Notes: generated by a model from the sequence alone, not told the origin. A stretch of 64,000 bases of DNA from VAZQ01 sp963817015 (GCA_963817015.1 CAWFMV010000006.1:19600-83599), one strand, 5' to 3'. Shown: positions 8,406 through 18,352, counted from the stretch's first letter. A program made the numbers and translations.

Positions 8406-9695
8406 TCAGCGCTCGAACCGCCGGTTGGTGCGGGCGTTGTACCAGTTCATCAGCAAGCTCGTGATAAGCGAGATAGCAAGATAGACCGCCATGGTGATGG
8501 CGATGATCTCGATTGCTTGATGCGTCTGATTAAGCGTCGTGCCAGCAAACACTGCGAACAGGTCCGGGTAGCCGATGCCGACCGCAAGCGAGGAGTTCTT
8601 GGTCAGATTGAGAAACTGATTGGTCAGCGGCGGCACGATCACCCGCAACGCCTGCGGCACGATGATCAGCCGCAGCGCCAATCCGCGCCTGAGGCCGAGC
8701 GCAAGCGCCGCCTCGCTCTGCCCACGCGGCACCGCCAGGATGCCGGCCCGCACCACCTCGGCGATGTAGGCCGCCGTGTAGGTGACGAGCGCAAGCAGGA
8801 GCGCCAGCAATTCGGGGATGAGCCGCACGCCGCCCACGAAATTGAAGCCACGCAGTTGCGGATGCTCAAAGCCAATCGGCACGCCAAGCGCAAGCAGCAC
8901 CACAGCCGGCAGCCCTACGATCAGGGCAAAGGCCGTCCATCCGGTCGGAAATGTCTTGCCGGTGGCATCGCGCCGTCGCCGCGCCCAGATCCGCAGCACA
9001 ATCGCCAGCACCACAGCGAGCCCGAACGCGATCGCAACCCATGCGAAGCCGTCGCCCAGAAGCGGCCGCGGCAGGATCACGCCGCGATTATTGAGAAAGA
9101 CGTCGGGCGGCCCGATCCAAGCGGCAAGACCTCGCCAGGCATCGGCGAACGCGGCCGGCAGGCCGATCGCCGCACTTGCGTCGCCGATTGCCGAAAGGAC
9201 CGGCTGCAGGCCGAGGCCGATGCTTTGGCGCGGTCCCGGCAAGACGCCCAGCACGGCGAGGTACCAGAACAGGATCTGGAACAGCAGCGGCAGATTGCGA
9301 ATCGTCTCGACGTAGACGCCGCCGAGCCGCGCTATCAGCCAGTTTGGGGAGAGCCGCGCAATGCCGATGATGAAGCCGAGGACGGTCGCCAGCACACAGC
9401 CTATGACGGCAACCAGCAGCGTGTTCAGGAGACCGACCAGGAACACGCGTCCGTAGGTGTCGGTCTCGCTATAGTCGATCAGCGTCTGGTTGATGCCGAA
9501 CCCGGCCGTATTGCCGAGGAAGCCAAAGCCGCTGGCGAAGCCTTGCGCCTTGAGGTTGGCGCTCGCATTGACCGCGAACGCGTAGGCGCAAGCGAGCACC
9601 AGGACCAAGACAACGACTTGGTAAAACGCGCTGCGGATCTTGGGGTTGTTGTGGACCGCTACCCGCGGCGGTCCACTCGGGGCCGGCTGTTTCAC
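8406..9695 (-). CDS. aapQ: General L-amino acid ABC transporter, permease AapQ
   Basis: About 429-aa inner-membrane permease pairing with AapM. Visible elements are VNASANLKAQGFASGFGFL (AapQ/YhdX-type periplasmic start), IETIRNLPLLFQILFWYLAVL-like permease text with VETIRNLPLLFQ, and the EAA loop SEAALALGLRRGLALRLIIV. GTG 9695 overlaps the aapJ TGA in a GTGA arrangement, which argues for it as the coupled start; an ATG 13 codons upstream would overlap aapJ by more than 40 bases. It has the large central insertion between membrane segments that distinguishes AapQ from shorter glutamine-type permeases. Confidence 0.9.
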   Translation of the reverse strand: MKQPAPSGPPRVAVHNNPKIRSAFYQVVVLVLVLACAYAFAVNASANLKAQGFASGFGFLGNTAGFGINQTLIDYSETDTYGRVFLVGLLNTLLVAVIGCVLATVLGFIIGIARLSPNWLIARLGGVYVETIRNLPLLFQILFWYLAVLGVLPGPRQSIGLGLQPVLSAIGDASAAIGLPAAFADAWRGLAAWIGPPDVFLNNRGVILPRPLLGDGFAWVAIAFGLAVVLAIVLRIWARRRRDATGKTFPTGWTAFALIVGLPAVVLLALGVPIGFEHPQLRGFNFVGGVRLIPELLALLLALVTYTAAYIAEVVRAGILAVPRGQSEAALALGLRRGLALRLIIVPQALRVIVPPLTNQFLNLTKNSSLAVGIGYPDLFAVFAGTTLNQTHQAIEIIAITMAVYLAISLITSLLMNWYNARTNRRFER

Positions 9696-10702
9696 CGGAT
9701 CGGCGGCGCGTACTGAATGCCACCCTTGGTCCACAGCCGGTTGATGCCGCGGCTGATGCCGAGCCTCGAACCACTCCCGACATTGCGCTCGAAGACTTCA
9801 CCATAATTGCCGACATGTTTGACGATGCGCACCGCCCAGTCCTTGGTCAGGCCGAGCTGCTCGCCGAAATTGCCCTCGGTCCCGACCAGTCGCTTGATCT
9901 CAGGCATGTTCGATTTCAACGCTTCATCCACATTCTTGGAATTCACGCCGAGCTCCTCGGCATTGATCATGGCAAAGTGGACCCACTTGACCAGATCGAA
10001 CCACTGGTCATCGCCGTGACGCACCATCGGCCCAAGCGGCTCCTTGGAGATGATCTCGGGCAGGATCACGTGGTCGTCGGCTTTCGCGAGCTTGAGCTTT
10101 TCGGAATAGAGCTGTGAGACGTCGGTGGTGAAGGCGTCGCAGCGCCCGCCTTCGTAAGCTTTTATGGTCTCGTCCGCGGTCGCGAACGCGATCACTTCGT
10201 AGCGCATGCTGTTGGAGCGGAAATAGTCGCCGAGATTGAGCTCGGTCGTCGTTCCGGTCTGTACGCAGACGGATGCACCATTGAGCTCGAGCGCCGAATT
10301 GACCTTGAGCGCCTTGCGCACCATGAAGCCCTGGCCATCGTAGTAGTTGACGCCAATAAAATTGTACGAGGCGTCGCGCGACAGCGTCCAGGTCGAGTTG
10401 CGCGAGAGCACATCGATCTCGCCGGCCTTGAGCGCCTCGAAGCGGTCCTTGGTCGAGAGCGGCGAGAACTTGACCTTGGTGGGATCGTTGAAGATCGCTG
10501 ACGCAATGGCGCGGCAGTAGTCGACGTCAAGTCCGGTCCAGTTCCCCTTGTCATCTGGAGTGGAGAAGCCGGGCAGTCCCTGACTGACGCCGCAGACCAG
10601 CGAGCCTCGGTCCTTGACCGTTTTGAGAGTCTGGGCAGTGGCCGGCGCGACCGCCAGGCCGAAGCCGATGGCCAAGCCAAGCGTGAATATGGCGCGTTTC
10701 AT
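9692..10702 (-). CDS. aapJ: General L-amino acid ABC transporter, periplasmic binding protein AapJ
   Basis: 336-aa family-3 solute-binding protein (PF00497-like) that captures a broad range of L-amino acids for AapQMP. A Sec signal peptide ends at about ATAQ (residue 24). The mature protein begins TLKTVKDRGSLVCGV and contains DYCRAIASAIF, RFEALKAGEIDVLSRNSTWT and YEGGRCDAFTTDVSQLYSE, all typical. AGAGG lies 6 bases before ATG 10702. It is the first gene of the operon; a 267-bp gap separates it from the divergent metC, and operon promoters should lie there. Confidence 0.93.
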   Translation of the reverse strand: MKRAIFTLGLAIGFGLAVAPATAQTLKTVKDRGSLVCGVSQGLPGFSTPDDKGNWTGLDVDYCRAIASAIFNDPTKVKFSPLSTKDRFEALKAGEIDVLSRNSTWTLSRDASYNFIGVNYYDGQGFMVRKALKVNSALELNGASVCVQTGTTTELNLGDYFRSNSMRYEVIAFATADETIKAYEGGRCDAFTTDVSQLYSEKLKLAKADDHVILPEIISKEPLGPMVRHGDDQWFDLVKWVHFAMINAEELGVNSKNVDEALKSNMPEIKRLVGTEGNFGEQLGLTKDWAVRIVKHVGNYGEVFERNVGSGSRLGISRGINRLWTKGGIQYAPPIR

Positions 10703-10969
10703 GCGAGCCTCTATAATTGGTTTGCGTTGCTGATGTCGTGACCTGTCTGGGTGATGACCCTGGGTTACTGCGTTTTACGTCTTGCCGAAAATCTATTCCG
10801 CCGCCGGCAAGCGCGCACCCCTAATGGCCCCGCGTCTCTGCCTGCATCTGAGAACGATTAAGCATCGTGGTCAAGGGGTTGACACGGTAAGCTCGATGCC
10901 GCCGTAAATGCTGTGCGTGCGTGCCGGTATCCCCGCCTGGGAAGCGGACTCTAGCGAAGGAAGAAAACA
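10703..10969. promoter_or_regulatory. Divergent intergenic region between aapJ and metC
   Basis: 267-bp non-coding gap that must hold the promoters for both the aap operon (leftward) and metC (rightward). A TTGACA hexamer at 10879-10884 could be a -35 box for metC, but its nearest AT-rich partner is at non-ideal spacing (about 19-20 bases). I looked for a SAM-II type riboswitch, known upstream of alphaproteobacterial methionine genes, and did not recognise one. Confidence 0.35.
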
Positions 10970-12166
10970 ATGACATCGAAGCGCGAGGACGGCACCTTGC
11001 CGTCCGTGCGGCCTGCCACTCGATTCGTCACCGGTGGGCGTGACCCCTTCGCACAGCATGGATACGTCAATCCGCCCGTCTATCACGCCTCGACTCTGCT
11101 TTATCGGTCAGCTGAAGACTATCTGGCCCACCGCAGCCGCTATCAGTATGGGCGGCGCGGAACGCCAACCTCGGAGGCACTCTCCGACGCAATTGCGCAG
11201 TTGGAAGGGCCATCCTGTGCCGGGGTGGCGCTGCTGCCGTCGGGGCTTGCGGCGTGCTCGATCGCGCTCATGGCCATGCTGAAGGCCGGCGATCACGTTC
11301 TTGTCACTGACAATGTCTATCAGCCCACACGCATTTTCTGCGACGGTAATCTAAGCCGACAAGGCGTCTCGACCACCTACTACGACCCACTGATCGGCAG
11401 CGACATTGCGTCGCTGTTCAAGCCGAGCACGCGCGCCGTCTATCTGGAGTCGCCCGGATCGCTGTCATTCGAGATCCAGGACGTGCCCGCGATCGCGGCA
11501 GCGGCCCATGCCCATGGCGCGATCGTGCTGATGGACAATACCTGGGCAAGCCCGCTCTATTTCCAGGCACTCGAGAAGGGCGTCGATCTCGCAATCCAGT
11601 CCGGCAGCAAATATATCGGCGGCCACTCCGATCTGATGCTCGGCACCATATCGGCCAATCGGACGACGTGGCCGCAACTCATCAAGACGGTTCATGCTAT
11701 GGGCCTGTGCGTCGGGCCCGACGACATGTATCTCGGCCTGCGCGGCCTGCGCACCATGGGGGTGCGCCTGGCGCAGCACTATGCCGCGGGCCTTGCGATC
11801 GCGCGCTGGCTCGAAGCGCGACCGGAAGTGCTGCGCGTGCTTCATCCGGCGCTCGAGCGCCATCCCGGGCATGCGGTCTGGCAGCGCGACTACACGGGCG
11901 CCAGCGGCCTGTTCAGCGTGGTGTTCAAGCCGATGCCGCAGGCTGCGGTGTTTGCGTTTGTCGATGCGCTGGCGCTGTTCGGCATCGGCGCGTCGTGGGG
12001 CGGCTACGAGAGCCTGATCATTCCGTTCGATTGCAAGGCGGTGCGCACCGCGACCCAATGGGCACCTGGCGGGCCGACGGTGCGCCTGCACATCGGGCTG
12101 GAAGCTGTCGACGATTTGATCGCGGATCTCGAGCGCGGCTTCGCCGCGATGGCGAAGGCTAGTTGA
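10970..12166 (+). CDS. metC: Cystathionine beta-lyase
   Basis: 398-aa Cys/Met-metabolism PLP enzyme (PF01053-like) that cleaves cystathionine to homocysteine, ammonia and pyruvate. Visible are the early block FVTGGRDPFAQHGYVNPPVY, YQYGRRGTPTSEAL, the aspartate that binds the PLP pyridine nitrogen in IVLMDNTWASPLYF, and the Schiff-base lysine in QSGSKYIGGHSD. The late motif WGGYESLIIPFD and ending RLHIGLEAVDDLIADLERGF favour beta-lyase over gamma-synthase. AAGGAAG precedes ATG 10970. It is divergent from the aap operon and is the fourth sulfur-amino-acid gene in this end of the window. Confidence 0.92.
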   Translation: MTSKREDGTLPSVRPATRFVTGGRDPFAQHGYVNPPVYHASTLLYRSAEDYLAHRSRYQYGRRGTPTSEALSDAIAQLEGPSCAGVALLPSGLAACSIALMAMLKAGDHVLVTDNVYQPTRIFCDGNLSRQGVSTTYYDPLIGSDIASLFKPSTRAVYLESPGSLSFEIQDVPAIAAAAHAHGAIVLMDNTWASPLYFQALEKGVDLAIQSGSKYIGGHSDLMLGTISANRTTWPQLIKTVHAMGLCVGPDDMYLGLRGLRTMGVRLAQHYAAGLAIARWLEARPEVLRVLHPALERHPGHAVWQRDYTGASGLFSVVFKPMPQAAVFAFVDALALFGIGASWGGYESLIIPFDCKAVRTATQWAPGGPTVRLHIGLEAVDDLIADLERGFAAMAKAS

Positions 12167-12179
12167 CGGCGGAAAAAGA

Positions 12180-12509
12180 TTACGCCTTCTCCGTCTCTTT
12201 GCGCTCGCGGAAGATCAGCATGATGTTGCGCATGTAGATCAGCGTTGCGAGGCCCTGGCCGAAGATGATCACGGGCTCGCGCTTCACGAAGCCATAGACG
12301 AGCGTCATCAGGCCGCCGACCATCGAGAAGATCCAGAACGCAAACGGCACGACGCTCTTGCCGGCACGCTCGCTCGAGATCCATTGCACGATGAAGCGGC
12401 CCGCGAAGATGAGCTGCGCGACCAGGCCGAACGCCAGCCAGAAGTCGAACTTCTCCCAAAAGACCTCCCGGAAATAATCGCTGACCGCGGTACCGAACTG
12501 AATGAGCAT
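12180..12509 (-). CDS. Lipid A biosynthesis N-terminal (LAB_N) domain membrane protein
   Basis: 109-aa integral membrane protein of the LAB_N family (PF07578-like), with three predicted membrane helices. The diagnostic stretch is LIFAGRFIVQWISSERAGKS, followed by VVPFAFWIFSMVGGLMTLVY and IFGQGLATLIYMRNIMLI. LAB_N proteins are usually encoded beside a polyprenyl-phosphate glycosyltransferase, and here the start codon overlaps the stop of such a GT2 by one base (TGATG), indicating translational coupling. GGAG lies upstream of ATG 12509. I infer a role in lipid A or lipid-linked-sugar modification; the exact activity is unknown. Confidence 0.87.
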   Translation of the reverse strand: MLIQFGTAVSDYFREVFWEKFDFWLAFGLVAQLIFAGRFIVQWISSERAGKSVVPFAFWIFSMVGGLMTLVYGFVKREPVIIFGQGLATLIYMRNIMLIFRERKETEKA

Positions 12510-13239
12510 CAACTGATCTCCGAAACCTCCGGCACGCGCCGTTTGCGGCGGATGAGCCACCACACGCCGGCCAGGTCGAGAATGCCGACCCACAGCCGGT
12601 CCCACATGCCGTAGTTCGACACGCCGGCGCCGCGCGGCCGGTCGATCACGTCCACATAGCCGATCTCGTAGCCCTCGCGCCGCATCAGCGCCGGCAGGAA
12701 CCGGTGCAGGCCATCGAAATAGGGCAGCGCCAGGAACGCATCACGACGGAACGCCTTGAGCCCGCAGCCGGTGTCGCGCGTGCCGTCGCGCAGCACCGCG
12801 CCGCGCACCCCGTTGGCGATGCGGGACTGGAATTTCTTGAAGCCGGTATCCTTGCGGCCGACGCGCTGGCCGGCGACGAGGCCGATGCGCGGGCTCGCTG
12901 GCCACCACGCGCAGGAACTCGGGAATGAAGGCCGGATTGTTCTGGCCATCGCCGTCGAGCGTGACCACGACCGGGGCGCGCGCATGCGCCACGCCGGTGC
13001 GCACCGCCGCCGACTGGCCGCAGGACTGCGCATGCTTGACCTGGCGCAGAAACGGACGGCTCGCCATCAGGGAGCGCAGCTCCGCCTCGGTGCCGTCGGT
13101 CGAGCCATCGTTGACATAGATGATCTCGAATGTCATCCTCGAGCGCCGCCGCGATCTCGCTCACCAGCGGCGCGATATTGCCGGCCTCGTTGCGGACCGG
13201 AACAACAACGGAAACGGCGGGCGTGCTTGCTTGGTTCAT
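12509..13239 (-). CDS. Polyprenyl-phosphate glycosyltransferase, GT2 family, frameshifted
   Basis: About 243-aa dolichyl/undecaprenyl-phosphate sugar transferase-like GT2. It makes a lipid-phosphate-linked sugar that a GT-C transferase then uses. Frame 1 gives STPAVSVVVPVRNEAGNIAP; frame 2 gives FEIIYVNDGSTDGTEAELRS and the nucleotide-sugar motif VVTLDGDGQNNPAFIPEFL; frame 3 gives KFQSRIANGVRG, DTGCGLKAFRRDAFL, and the end RPRGAGVSNYGMWDRLWVG. Breaks near 13,132 and 12,900 are consistent with single inserted bases. The gene is coupled to the LAB_N gene and sits in the same orientation as a PAP2 phosphatase and an ArnT/PMT-like transferase, which together form a lipid A/glycolipid modification locus. 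Confidence 0.82.
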
Positions 13240-13302
13240 GATCTCCGGCCCGCTGCTGCCTTCTAAAGCCGCTCCCGTTACGCATGTCGTCGCGCGAGCT
13301 TC

Positions 13303-14149
13303 TTATGGGGCGATGAGGCTGCGGGCAACCCTCTTGATGCGTGCCCAGGAGGGCCCTGGCAGAGCATGCGTGACACCTTGCGCATCAACGACGAAGCCCA
13401 GGTGGCGCCGCGCAAACCAGTCACGCACGATCAGCGCGCCCATGCTGCCGACAAAGGCGCCGGCGATCACGTCGCTCAGGTAGTGCGCATCGAGCACGAC
13501 CCGGCTGACCGCAATGATCAGTGCATAGATGAGCATCAGTGGACGCAGCCGCGGCCAAAGCAGCCCGACCGCGATGGCCGCCGCAAAGGCCGTCGTGACA
13601 TGGCCAGACGGCATGCTCGCGTAGTCCGCGCGCCAGACCATCGGCCAGATAGAGGAACGGATCGGGCTCGGCGCCGACAAACGGGCGGGCTCGCCCGATC
13701 ACGCGCTTGATGATCGTGACGAACAGGCTCGGCACCGCGATCGCCGCAAACAGAAAGCCCGGCGCACCGCGATGGCAGCCAGCACGAGCCGGCTGAGCGG
13801 CGCCAGCGCCGGCGAGGTGACCGCCGCGATCGCGGCGAGCAGCAATTCCAGTCGGCCACAGGAACCAGCCCGACTTGCCGAAGTCGGTCATGAACGCGAA
13901 GGCCGCATGGACCCAGCCCGGCAGCTGCTTTGACGCCGCGGCGAGCGGAGCATCGGCAAACACCATCGCCAGCGCGACGAGGACAATGGTTGCAAGCCCC
14001 GCGGCCAGGACGCGCGCGCGCGTCCCCTGCACCGCCCTGAAACGCGGCGAGGCGGCCAGCACCGTCATCGCAGCGCTCACATTGGCGCGCGCCCAGCGCG
14101 GCCAGCTGGCCGCATGGGCGCCGGTCGCCGCTCCGCCGGTCACGCTCAT
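13303..14149 (-). CDS. PAP2-family membrane phosphatase, frameshifted
   Basis: About 280-aa type 2 phosphatidic acid phosphatase family protein. The three PAP2 signatures are visible across frames: KRVIGRARPF, SMPSGHVTTAFAAA and SRVVLDAHYLSDVIAG, with catalytic His in the second and third. Hydrophobic segments surround them. Breaks near 13,645, 13,760 and 13,850 are resolved by deleting one base at each of the first and third. ATG 14149 overlaps the TGA of the upstream transferase (ATGA), so the two are probably coupled. In this setting an LpxE/LpxF-like lipid phosphatase or an undecaprenyl-pyrophosphatase role is likely; sequence alone does not decide. Confidence 0.82.
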
Positions 14150-15870
14150 CGCGCGCGCTCCCGAGCGGAAGACCGCGATGATCGCCGATTTGCCGGCGCC
14201 GAGATTGAACGCCTCGATGCGGCTCACCGGCGAATAGAGCAGGCCGAGCGCATCGGCGCGCTGGCCGAAGCTGCGCTCTTGCCGCAGCTCGACGAAGGCG
14301 AAACGGCAGTCGCCACCGGCAGGAACATCGGCTGCGCCCGCCGCATCCGTCAGCCGCGTCGCGGTGCCGGCGAGGAACACGAGGCTCGGCTCATGATAGC
14401 CGGACGACGCCACCAGCGGCTCGCTGCAGCCGCTCTCGCGCAGATTGCTTCGCGAGCGCCACGCTCGGGAATACCGGGGTGAGCGACGGCACGACGAGGC
14501 CGAACAGAGCAGCCGAGAGCAAGAGCGACGCCAGCGTCGCGCGCAAGAGCGAGTGCTCGGGGCCGTCGGCTTCGTAGAGCCGCCACGCCAACAGCCCCAT
14601 CACCACCGAGCCTCCGATCACCGGCCACACCAGGAGGCCGAACTGGCGGCCGACCGTGAACAGCACGATCAGTCCCGACGATGCCGCCCATGAGCGGAAG
14701 CAGAAACCACCAGATCGTCGCGTTGGTGAGCCAGCGCTTGGGGGAGAGGTTGCGGGCGTCCACGAAGCCCGGCGAGCAGGATTGCAATCGCCGGATAGAT
14801 CGGCAGCACATAATGCGGGAGCTTGGTGATCACGATCTCGAGCACGATCCAGGACGGCACCACCCAGGCCAGCAGGAACTTGGCGCCGGGCTCGCGCCGC
14901 GCCGCCCAGATCGCCGGCACTGCCGGCGCCGTCAGCATCGCACCCGGGAAGAACGTCGCCCAGAACAGGAGCAGATAATACCCGGGCGGCGCGCCATGCG
15001 ACTCCTGCCCGCTGCCGATCTTCGAAAGGAAGTCGCGCCCGATCAACTCGGAGAAGAAGCTGTCGCCGGAGCGCTCGATGATGAGCGAGGAACCACGGCA
15101 GCACCAGCAGCGCGAGCCAGATCAGACCGACGATCGGCCGCAACGCCAAGAGCCAGCGCGCCGAGCGATCGACAATCGCAAGCGTGACCGCCGTGAGCCC
15201 GACGAACAGCACGATCACCGGCCCCTTGAGCATCACGCCGGCGGCCATCGCGGTCCAGAAGATCGCCGGCAGGATCCAGGATGCGCGCGCATCCATGCGC
15301 GCGCGTTGCTCGGGCAGATAGAAGCGGCGCCATCACCCCCATGGCCGCCACGATGGTGGCCAGCAACATGGCATCGGTCTTGGCAATCCGGCCCTCGACG
15401 CTGAGCAGACAGGCAGGACGCCATCATCAGGCCCGCGAGCACGGCGGCGCGCCGCGACACGAAGGCAAGCGCCGCCCAATAGGTGAGCAGGACTGCCGCG
15501 AGCGCGCCGATCAGCGAGGGGATGCGGTAGAGCCAGATGGTGCTGAGCGCCTGCGGAACCCCAAGCGCCTGCCCGGCCTTCACCGCGCCGGCCTGCAGCC
15601 AATAGATACCGACCGGCTTCTTGTAGCGAACCTCGTCCTGGAACCGGATGTCGACATAGTCGCCAGTCTCGATCATCTGCTTGGTGGCCTGCGCGAAGCG
15701 CGACTCGTCGCGATCGGTCGGCGGGATCGAGAAGAAGCCCGGCAGGATGCTGAGAACGTGACGAGCAGGAGCACCAGGAGCGCGCGCGCATGGCTCTGGG
15801 TCGCGAAGTCCACGACCATAGTCAGGCTTTGCGTCAGGTCCCTGCGCTCGCCGCTGGTGGTTACCGCCAT
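14146..15870 (-). CDS. ArnT/PMT-like lipid-sugar transferase (GT-C, GT39/83), frameshifted
   Basis: About 575-aa integral membrane glycosyltransferase. The N-terminus from ATG 15870 reads MAVTTSGERRDLTQ, with GGAG just upstream. The first periplasmic loop carries PPTDRDESRFAQATKQM, the acidic DE/R site of the PMT/ArnT superfamily, then GDYVDIRFQDEVRYKKPVGI. Several membrane segments follow, and a soluble C-terminal part contains GYHEPSLVFLAGT. Such enzymes move a sugar from a polyprenyl-phosphate donor onto lipid A or another envelope acceptor. At least five frame changes occur. The gene would take its donor from the neighbouring GT2. Sugar and acceptor are unknown. Confidence 0.8.
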
Positions 15871-15973
15871 CGTCTCCGAAGTCCTGCATCCCTGATAAGG
15901 ATGGCCGGACAATAGAGAATTCGGGAGCGCGGGGAAAGGATAACGCGCGGCCGCCTGTGGTCTGCACCGGTTA

Positions 15974-18129
15974 CTACTGCAGCCGCACCATCACGCTGTC
16001 GGTCGCACCCGTACCGTCGATCACGGTAAGCCGCACAAAACCGGGCCCTTCTGGCTCGAAAAAGCAGCGTGCGGCGGCGGCCTGCCTGTTGTTCCGGCAG
16101 CGGCATGCCATTCACCAGCACGGTCAGCGCCCCGGTTCCACCCGCAATCTTAAGCGCGATCGGCTCGGGCTTGCCGTCCTCGCCACTGGCGAGCTCGAGC
16201 CGCGCCCCGTTCGGCGGGAACATGATGCGCAGCGCGCTCGCTGCCCTCGCCCGCTCGCCGCGGAACCGCTGCAGCGGCGGCGGCAACTTGGCGTTGCTCG
16301 CGATCAGCGTTCCCTTCGGCGCCGGCGGCAGGGTTTGCGGCAGCTTGCCGGTGCGCGCAAACGCGTCGAACAGGATCGGCGCGGCGGCGACCCGCCCGTT
16401 GAGGCCCGGCACCGGCGCGCCATCAGGCCGCCCGACCCACACGCCGATGGTGCGTTTGCCGTCGAAGCCAACCGACCAGGCATCGCGATAGCCATAGGAT
16501 GTGCCGGTCTTGAACGCGATGCGGCCGCCGGCCGCGTTCTCGGGCGGCGGCGTGCCGATGAGCACATTGGCGACCTGCCAGGCGGCGGCCGGATCAAGCA
16601 GCCGCCGCGGCGGCTCGATCGGCAGCTCGTTTGCCAGCTCGCTTGCAAAACGCTCGACTCGGCGTGATGGTGGTACCGAGCCGCGCAATGCCGGCGTAGA
16701 GCGCCACGAGATCGATGAGCCTCACGCCGACGCCGCCGAGCCCCATCGCGAGGCCCGGCACCTCGCCCTTCGGCAGCACCAGCGCGCCGCCGGCCTGCTC
16801 GAGCCGCGCGGTGAAGCGGCTGGCGCCGATCTTGTCGAGCACCGCGACCGCCGGCACGTTCAGCGACAGCTGCAGCGCCTTGCGCACCGTGACCGTGCCC
16901 TGGAAGCTCAGGTCGAAGTTCTCCGGCGCATAGCTGCCATAGCGCACCGGCCGGTCCTCGATCAGCGTCTCGGGATGAATGAGCCCGTCCTCGATGCCGA
17001 GCCCATAGATGAACGGCTTGAGCGTCGAGCCGGGCGAGCGCAGCGCCTGCGTCATGTCGACCTGACCGGCGCGGCTGATGTCGAAATAGTCGGCCGAGGC
17101 GACGCGCGCGAGGATCTCGCCGCTTGCATGATCGACGGCGACGATCGCGATCGAGATCATGGGCCCAAGCGCGCGGGCGCGATCGCGCGCGAGGTCCTCG
17201 AGGCTTTTCTGCAGCGTGGCATCGATCGTGAGCCGATGAATGCTGCGCTCGGGCGCCGCCGCGATCACCGCATCGGCCGCGTGCGGCGCCAGCATCGGCA
17301 TCGGCTTGCGTCCGGCCGGCACCGGCTCCGCACGCGCGCGCTCGATCTCGTCGAGCGGCACGACGCCTGCGGCCGCGACGCGATCGAGCACGCGGTCGCG
17401 GGCATTGCGCGCGGCCTCGACCGACCGATCGGGACGGCGCAGCTCGGGCGCCTGCGGCAGCGCGACCAGCAGCGCGGATTCGGCAAGGCTCAGCCGGCGC
17501 GGCTCCTTGCCGAAATAGGAGAGCGAGGCGGCACGGATGCCTTCGAGATTGCCGCCATAGGGCGCGAGGCTGAGATAGAGCGAGAGGATATCGTCCTTGC
17601 CGAGCGCGCGCTCGAGCTCGATCGCACGCACGATCTGGCGCAGCTTGGCCGCGAACGAGCGCTCGCTGCGCGGCTCGAGCAACCGCGCCACCTGCATGCT
17701 GATGGTGGAGGCGCCCGAGACGATACGGCCGTTGAGCACGAGCTGCGAGAGCGCGCGGCCAAGCGCCAGCACATCGACGCCATGGTGCTGCGCGAAGCGC
17801 TTGTCCTCATAGGCGAACAGGATGTCGAAGAAACGCGGATCGACGTCGGCGCGCGTCGCCGGCAGTCGCCAGCGCCCTTCCGGCGTGGTGTAGGGCCGCA
17901 GCAGCCGCCCGTCGCGGTCGACCACCAGGGTGGAATAGGCGAGCCCCTCCCCGCGCGGCGCCGGGCCGAGGGAGAGTATCGAGAAGGTGGCGAACACAAC
18001 GAGCGCTACGACAGCGGCCGCAAACGCAATTGCGATTCTAGAGATGCGAAGACGCGTGCCACGTCGTTCCCTCCCCCCTTGCGGGGGAGGGACAGGGAGA
18101 GGGGTAGCGGCAGATTCTGAGTCCGCCAC
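15974..18129 (-). CDS. pbpC: Penicillin-binding protein 1C, frameshifted near its C-terminus
   Basis: Bifunctional peptidoglycan synthase, about 715 aa. After a membrane anchor come the GT51 motifs AYEDKRFAQHHGVD, GASTISMQVARLL and IVRAIELERALGKDDILS. The transpeptidase domain has the SxxK serine in RSPGSTLKPF, the SxN motif in LSLNVPAV and KTGTSYGYRDAW. A beta-rich C-terminal domain (BiPBP_C type) ends LTVIDGTGATDSVMVRLQ. Frame breaks lie near 16,650 and 16,070. The start is uncertain: the reading frame runs back through a 41-nt dispersed repeat (18065-18105) to GTG 18129 or GTG 18171, with no better start after the repeat. Its partner is the alpha-2-macroglobulin gene upstream, a known bacterial pairing. 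Confidence 0.85.
18065..18105. repeat. Dispersed 41-nt C/G-rich repeat, left copy
   Basis: This copy is the reverse complement of 18245-18285 with one mismatch, leaving 139 bp between the two. It lies within the extreme 5' end of the pbpC reading frame, where it encodes PLPVPPPQGGRER, a peptide seen as a spurious or read-through segment in many rhizobial proteins (recalled, not searched here). Its own halves (CCCTCCCCC and GGGGGGAGGG) form a hairpin. Confidence 0.8.
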
Positions 18130-18244
18130 CGACTTCCGTTCAAGACCGTGTTCGCACTTTCGCGCTTGCACGACAGTCTACTCGCAGCTGCTGTTATTGT
18201 TGATGAGAGCTTCGGACGTCGTTGCAAATTCAGTGCTTGCAGCC

Positions 18245-18285
18245 ACCCCTCTCCCTGTCCCTCCCCCACAAGGGGGGAGGGAACG
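18245..18285. repeat. Dispersed 41-nt C/G-rich repeat, right copy
   Basis: Inverted partner of 18065-18105, located in the gap between the alpha-2-macroglobulin stop and pbpC. The strong GC hairpin could reduce read-through between the two genes or stabilise transcript ends. Confidence 0.8.
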
Positions 18286-18352
18286 GTGGGGCAATGGCCT
18301 TCGTAACACTAACACCGCACTTGCTCGACGGTCGTTCTCCATCGCGTTCACT

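Noticed and set aside
7577..9716. Long plus-strand frames opposite the aap permeases
   Set aside because: Antisense shadows rich in Arg, Gln and His; the permease genes are clearly real.
10703..10969. Possible SAM-responsive riboswitch upstream of metC
   Set aside because: No stem and pseudoknot pattern of SAM-II or other known class could be traced by eye.
16501..18120. Long plus-strand open frame opposite pbpC
   Set aside because: Arg/Ala/Asp-rich antisense translation; the pbpC active-site motifs on the minus strand are unambiguous.
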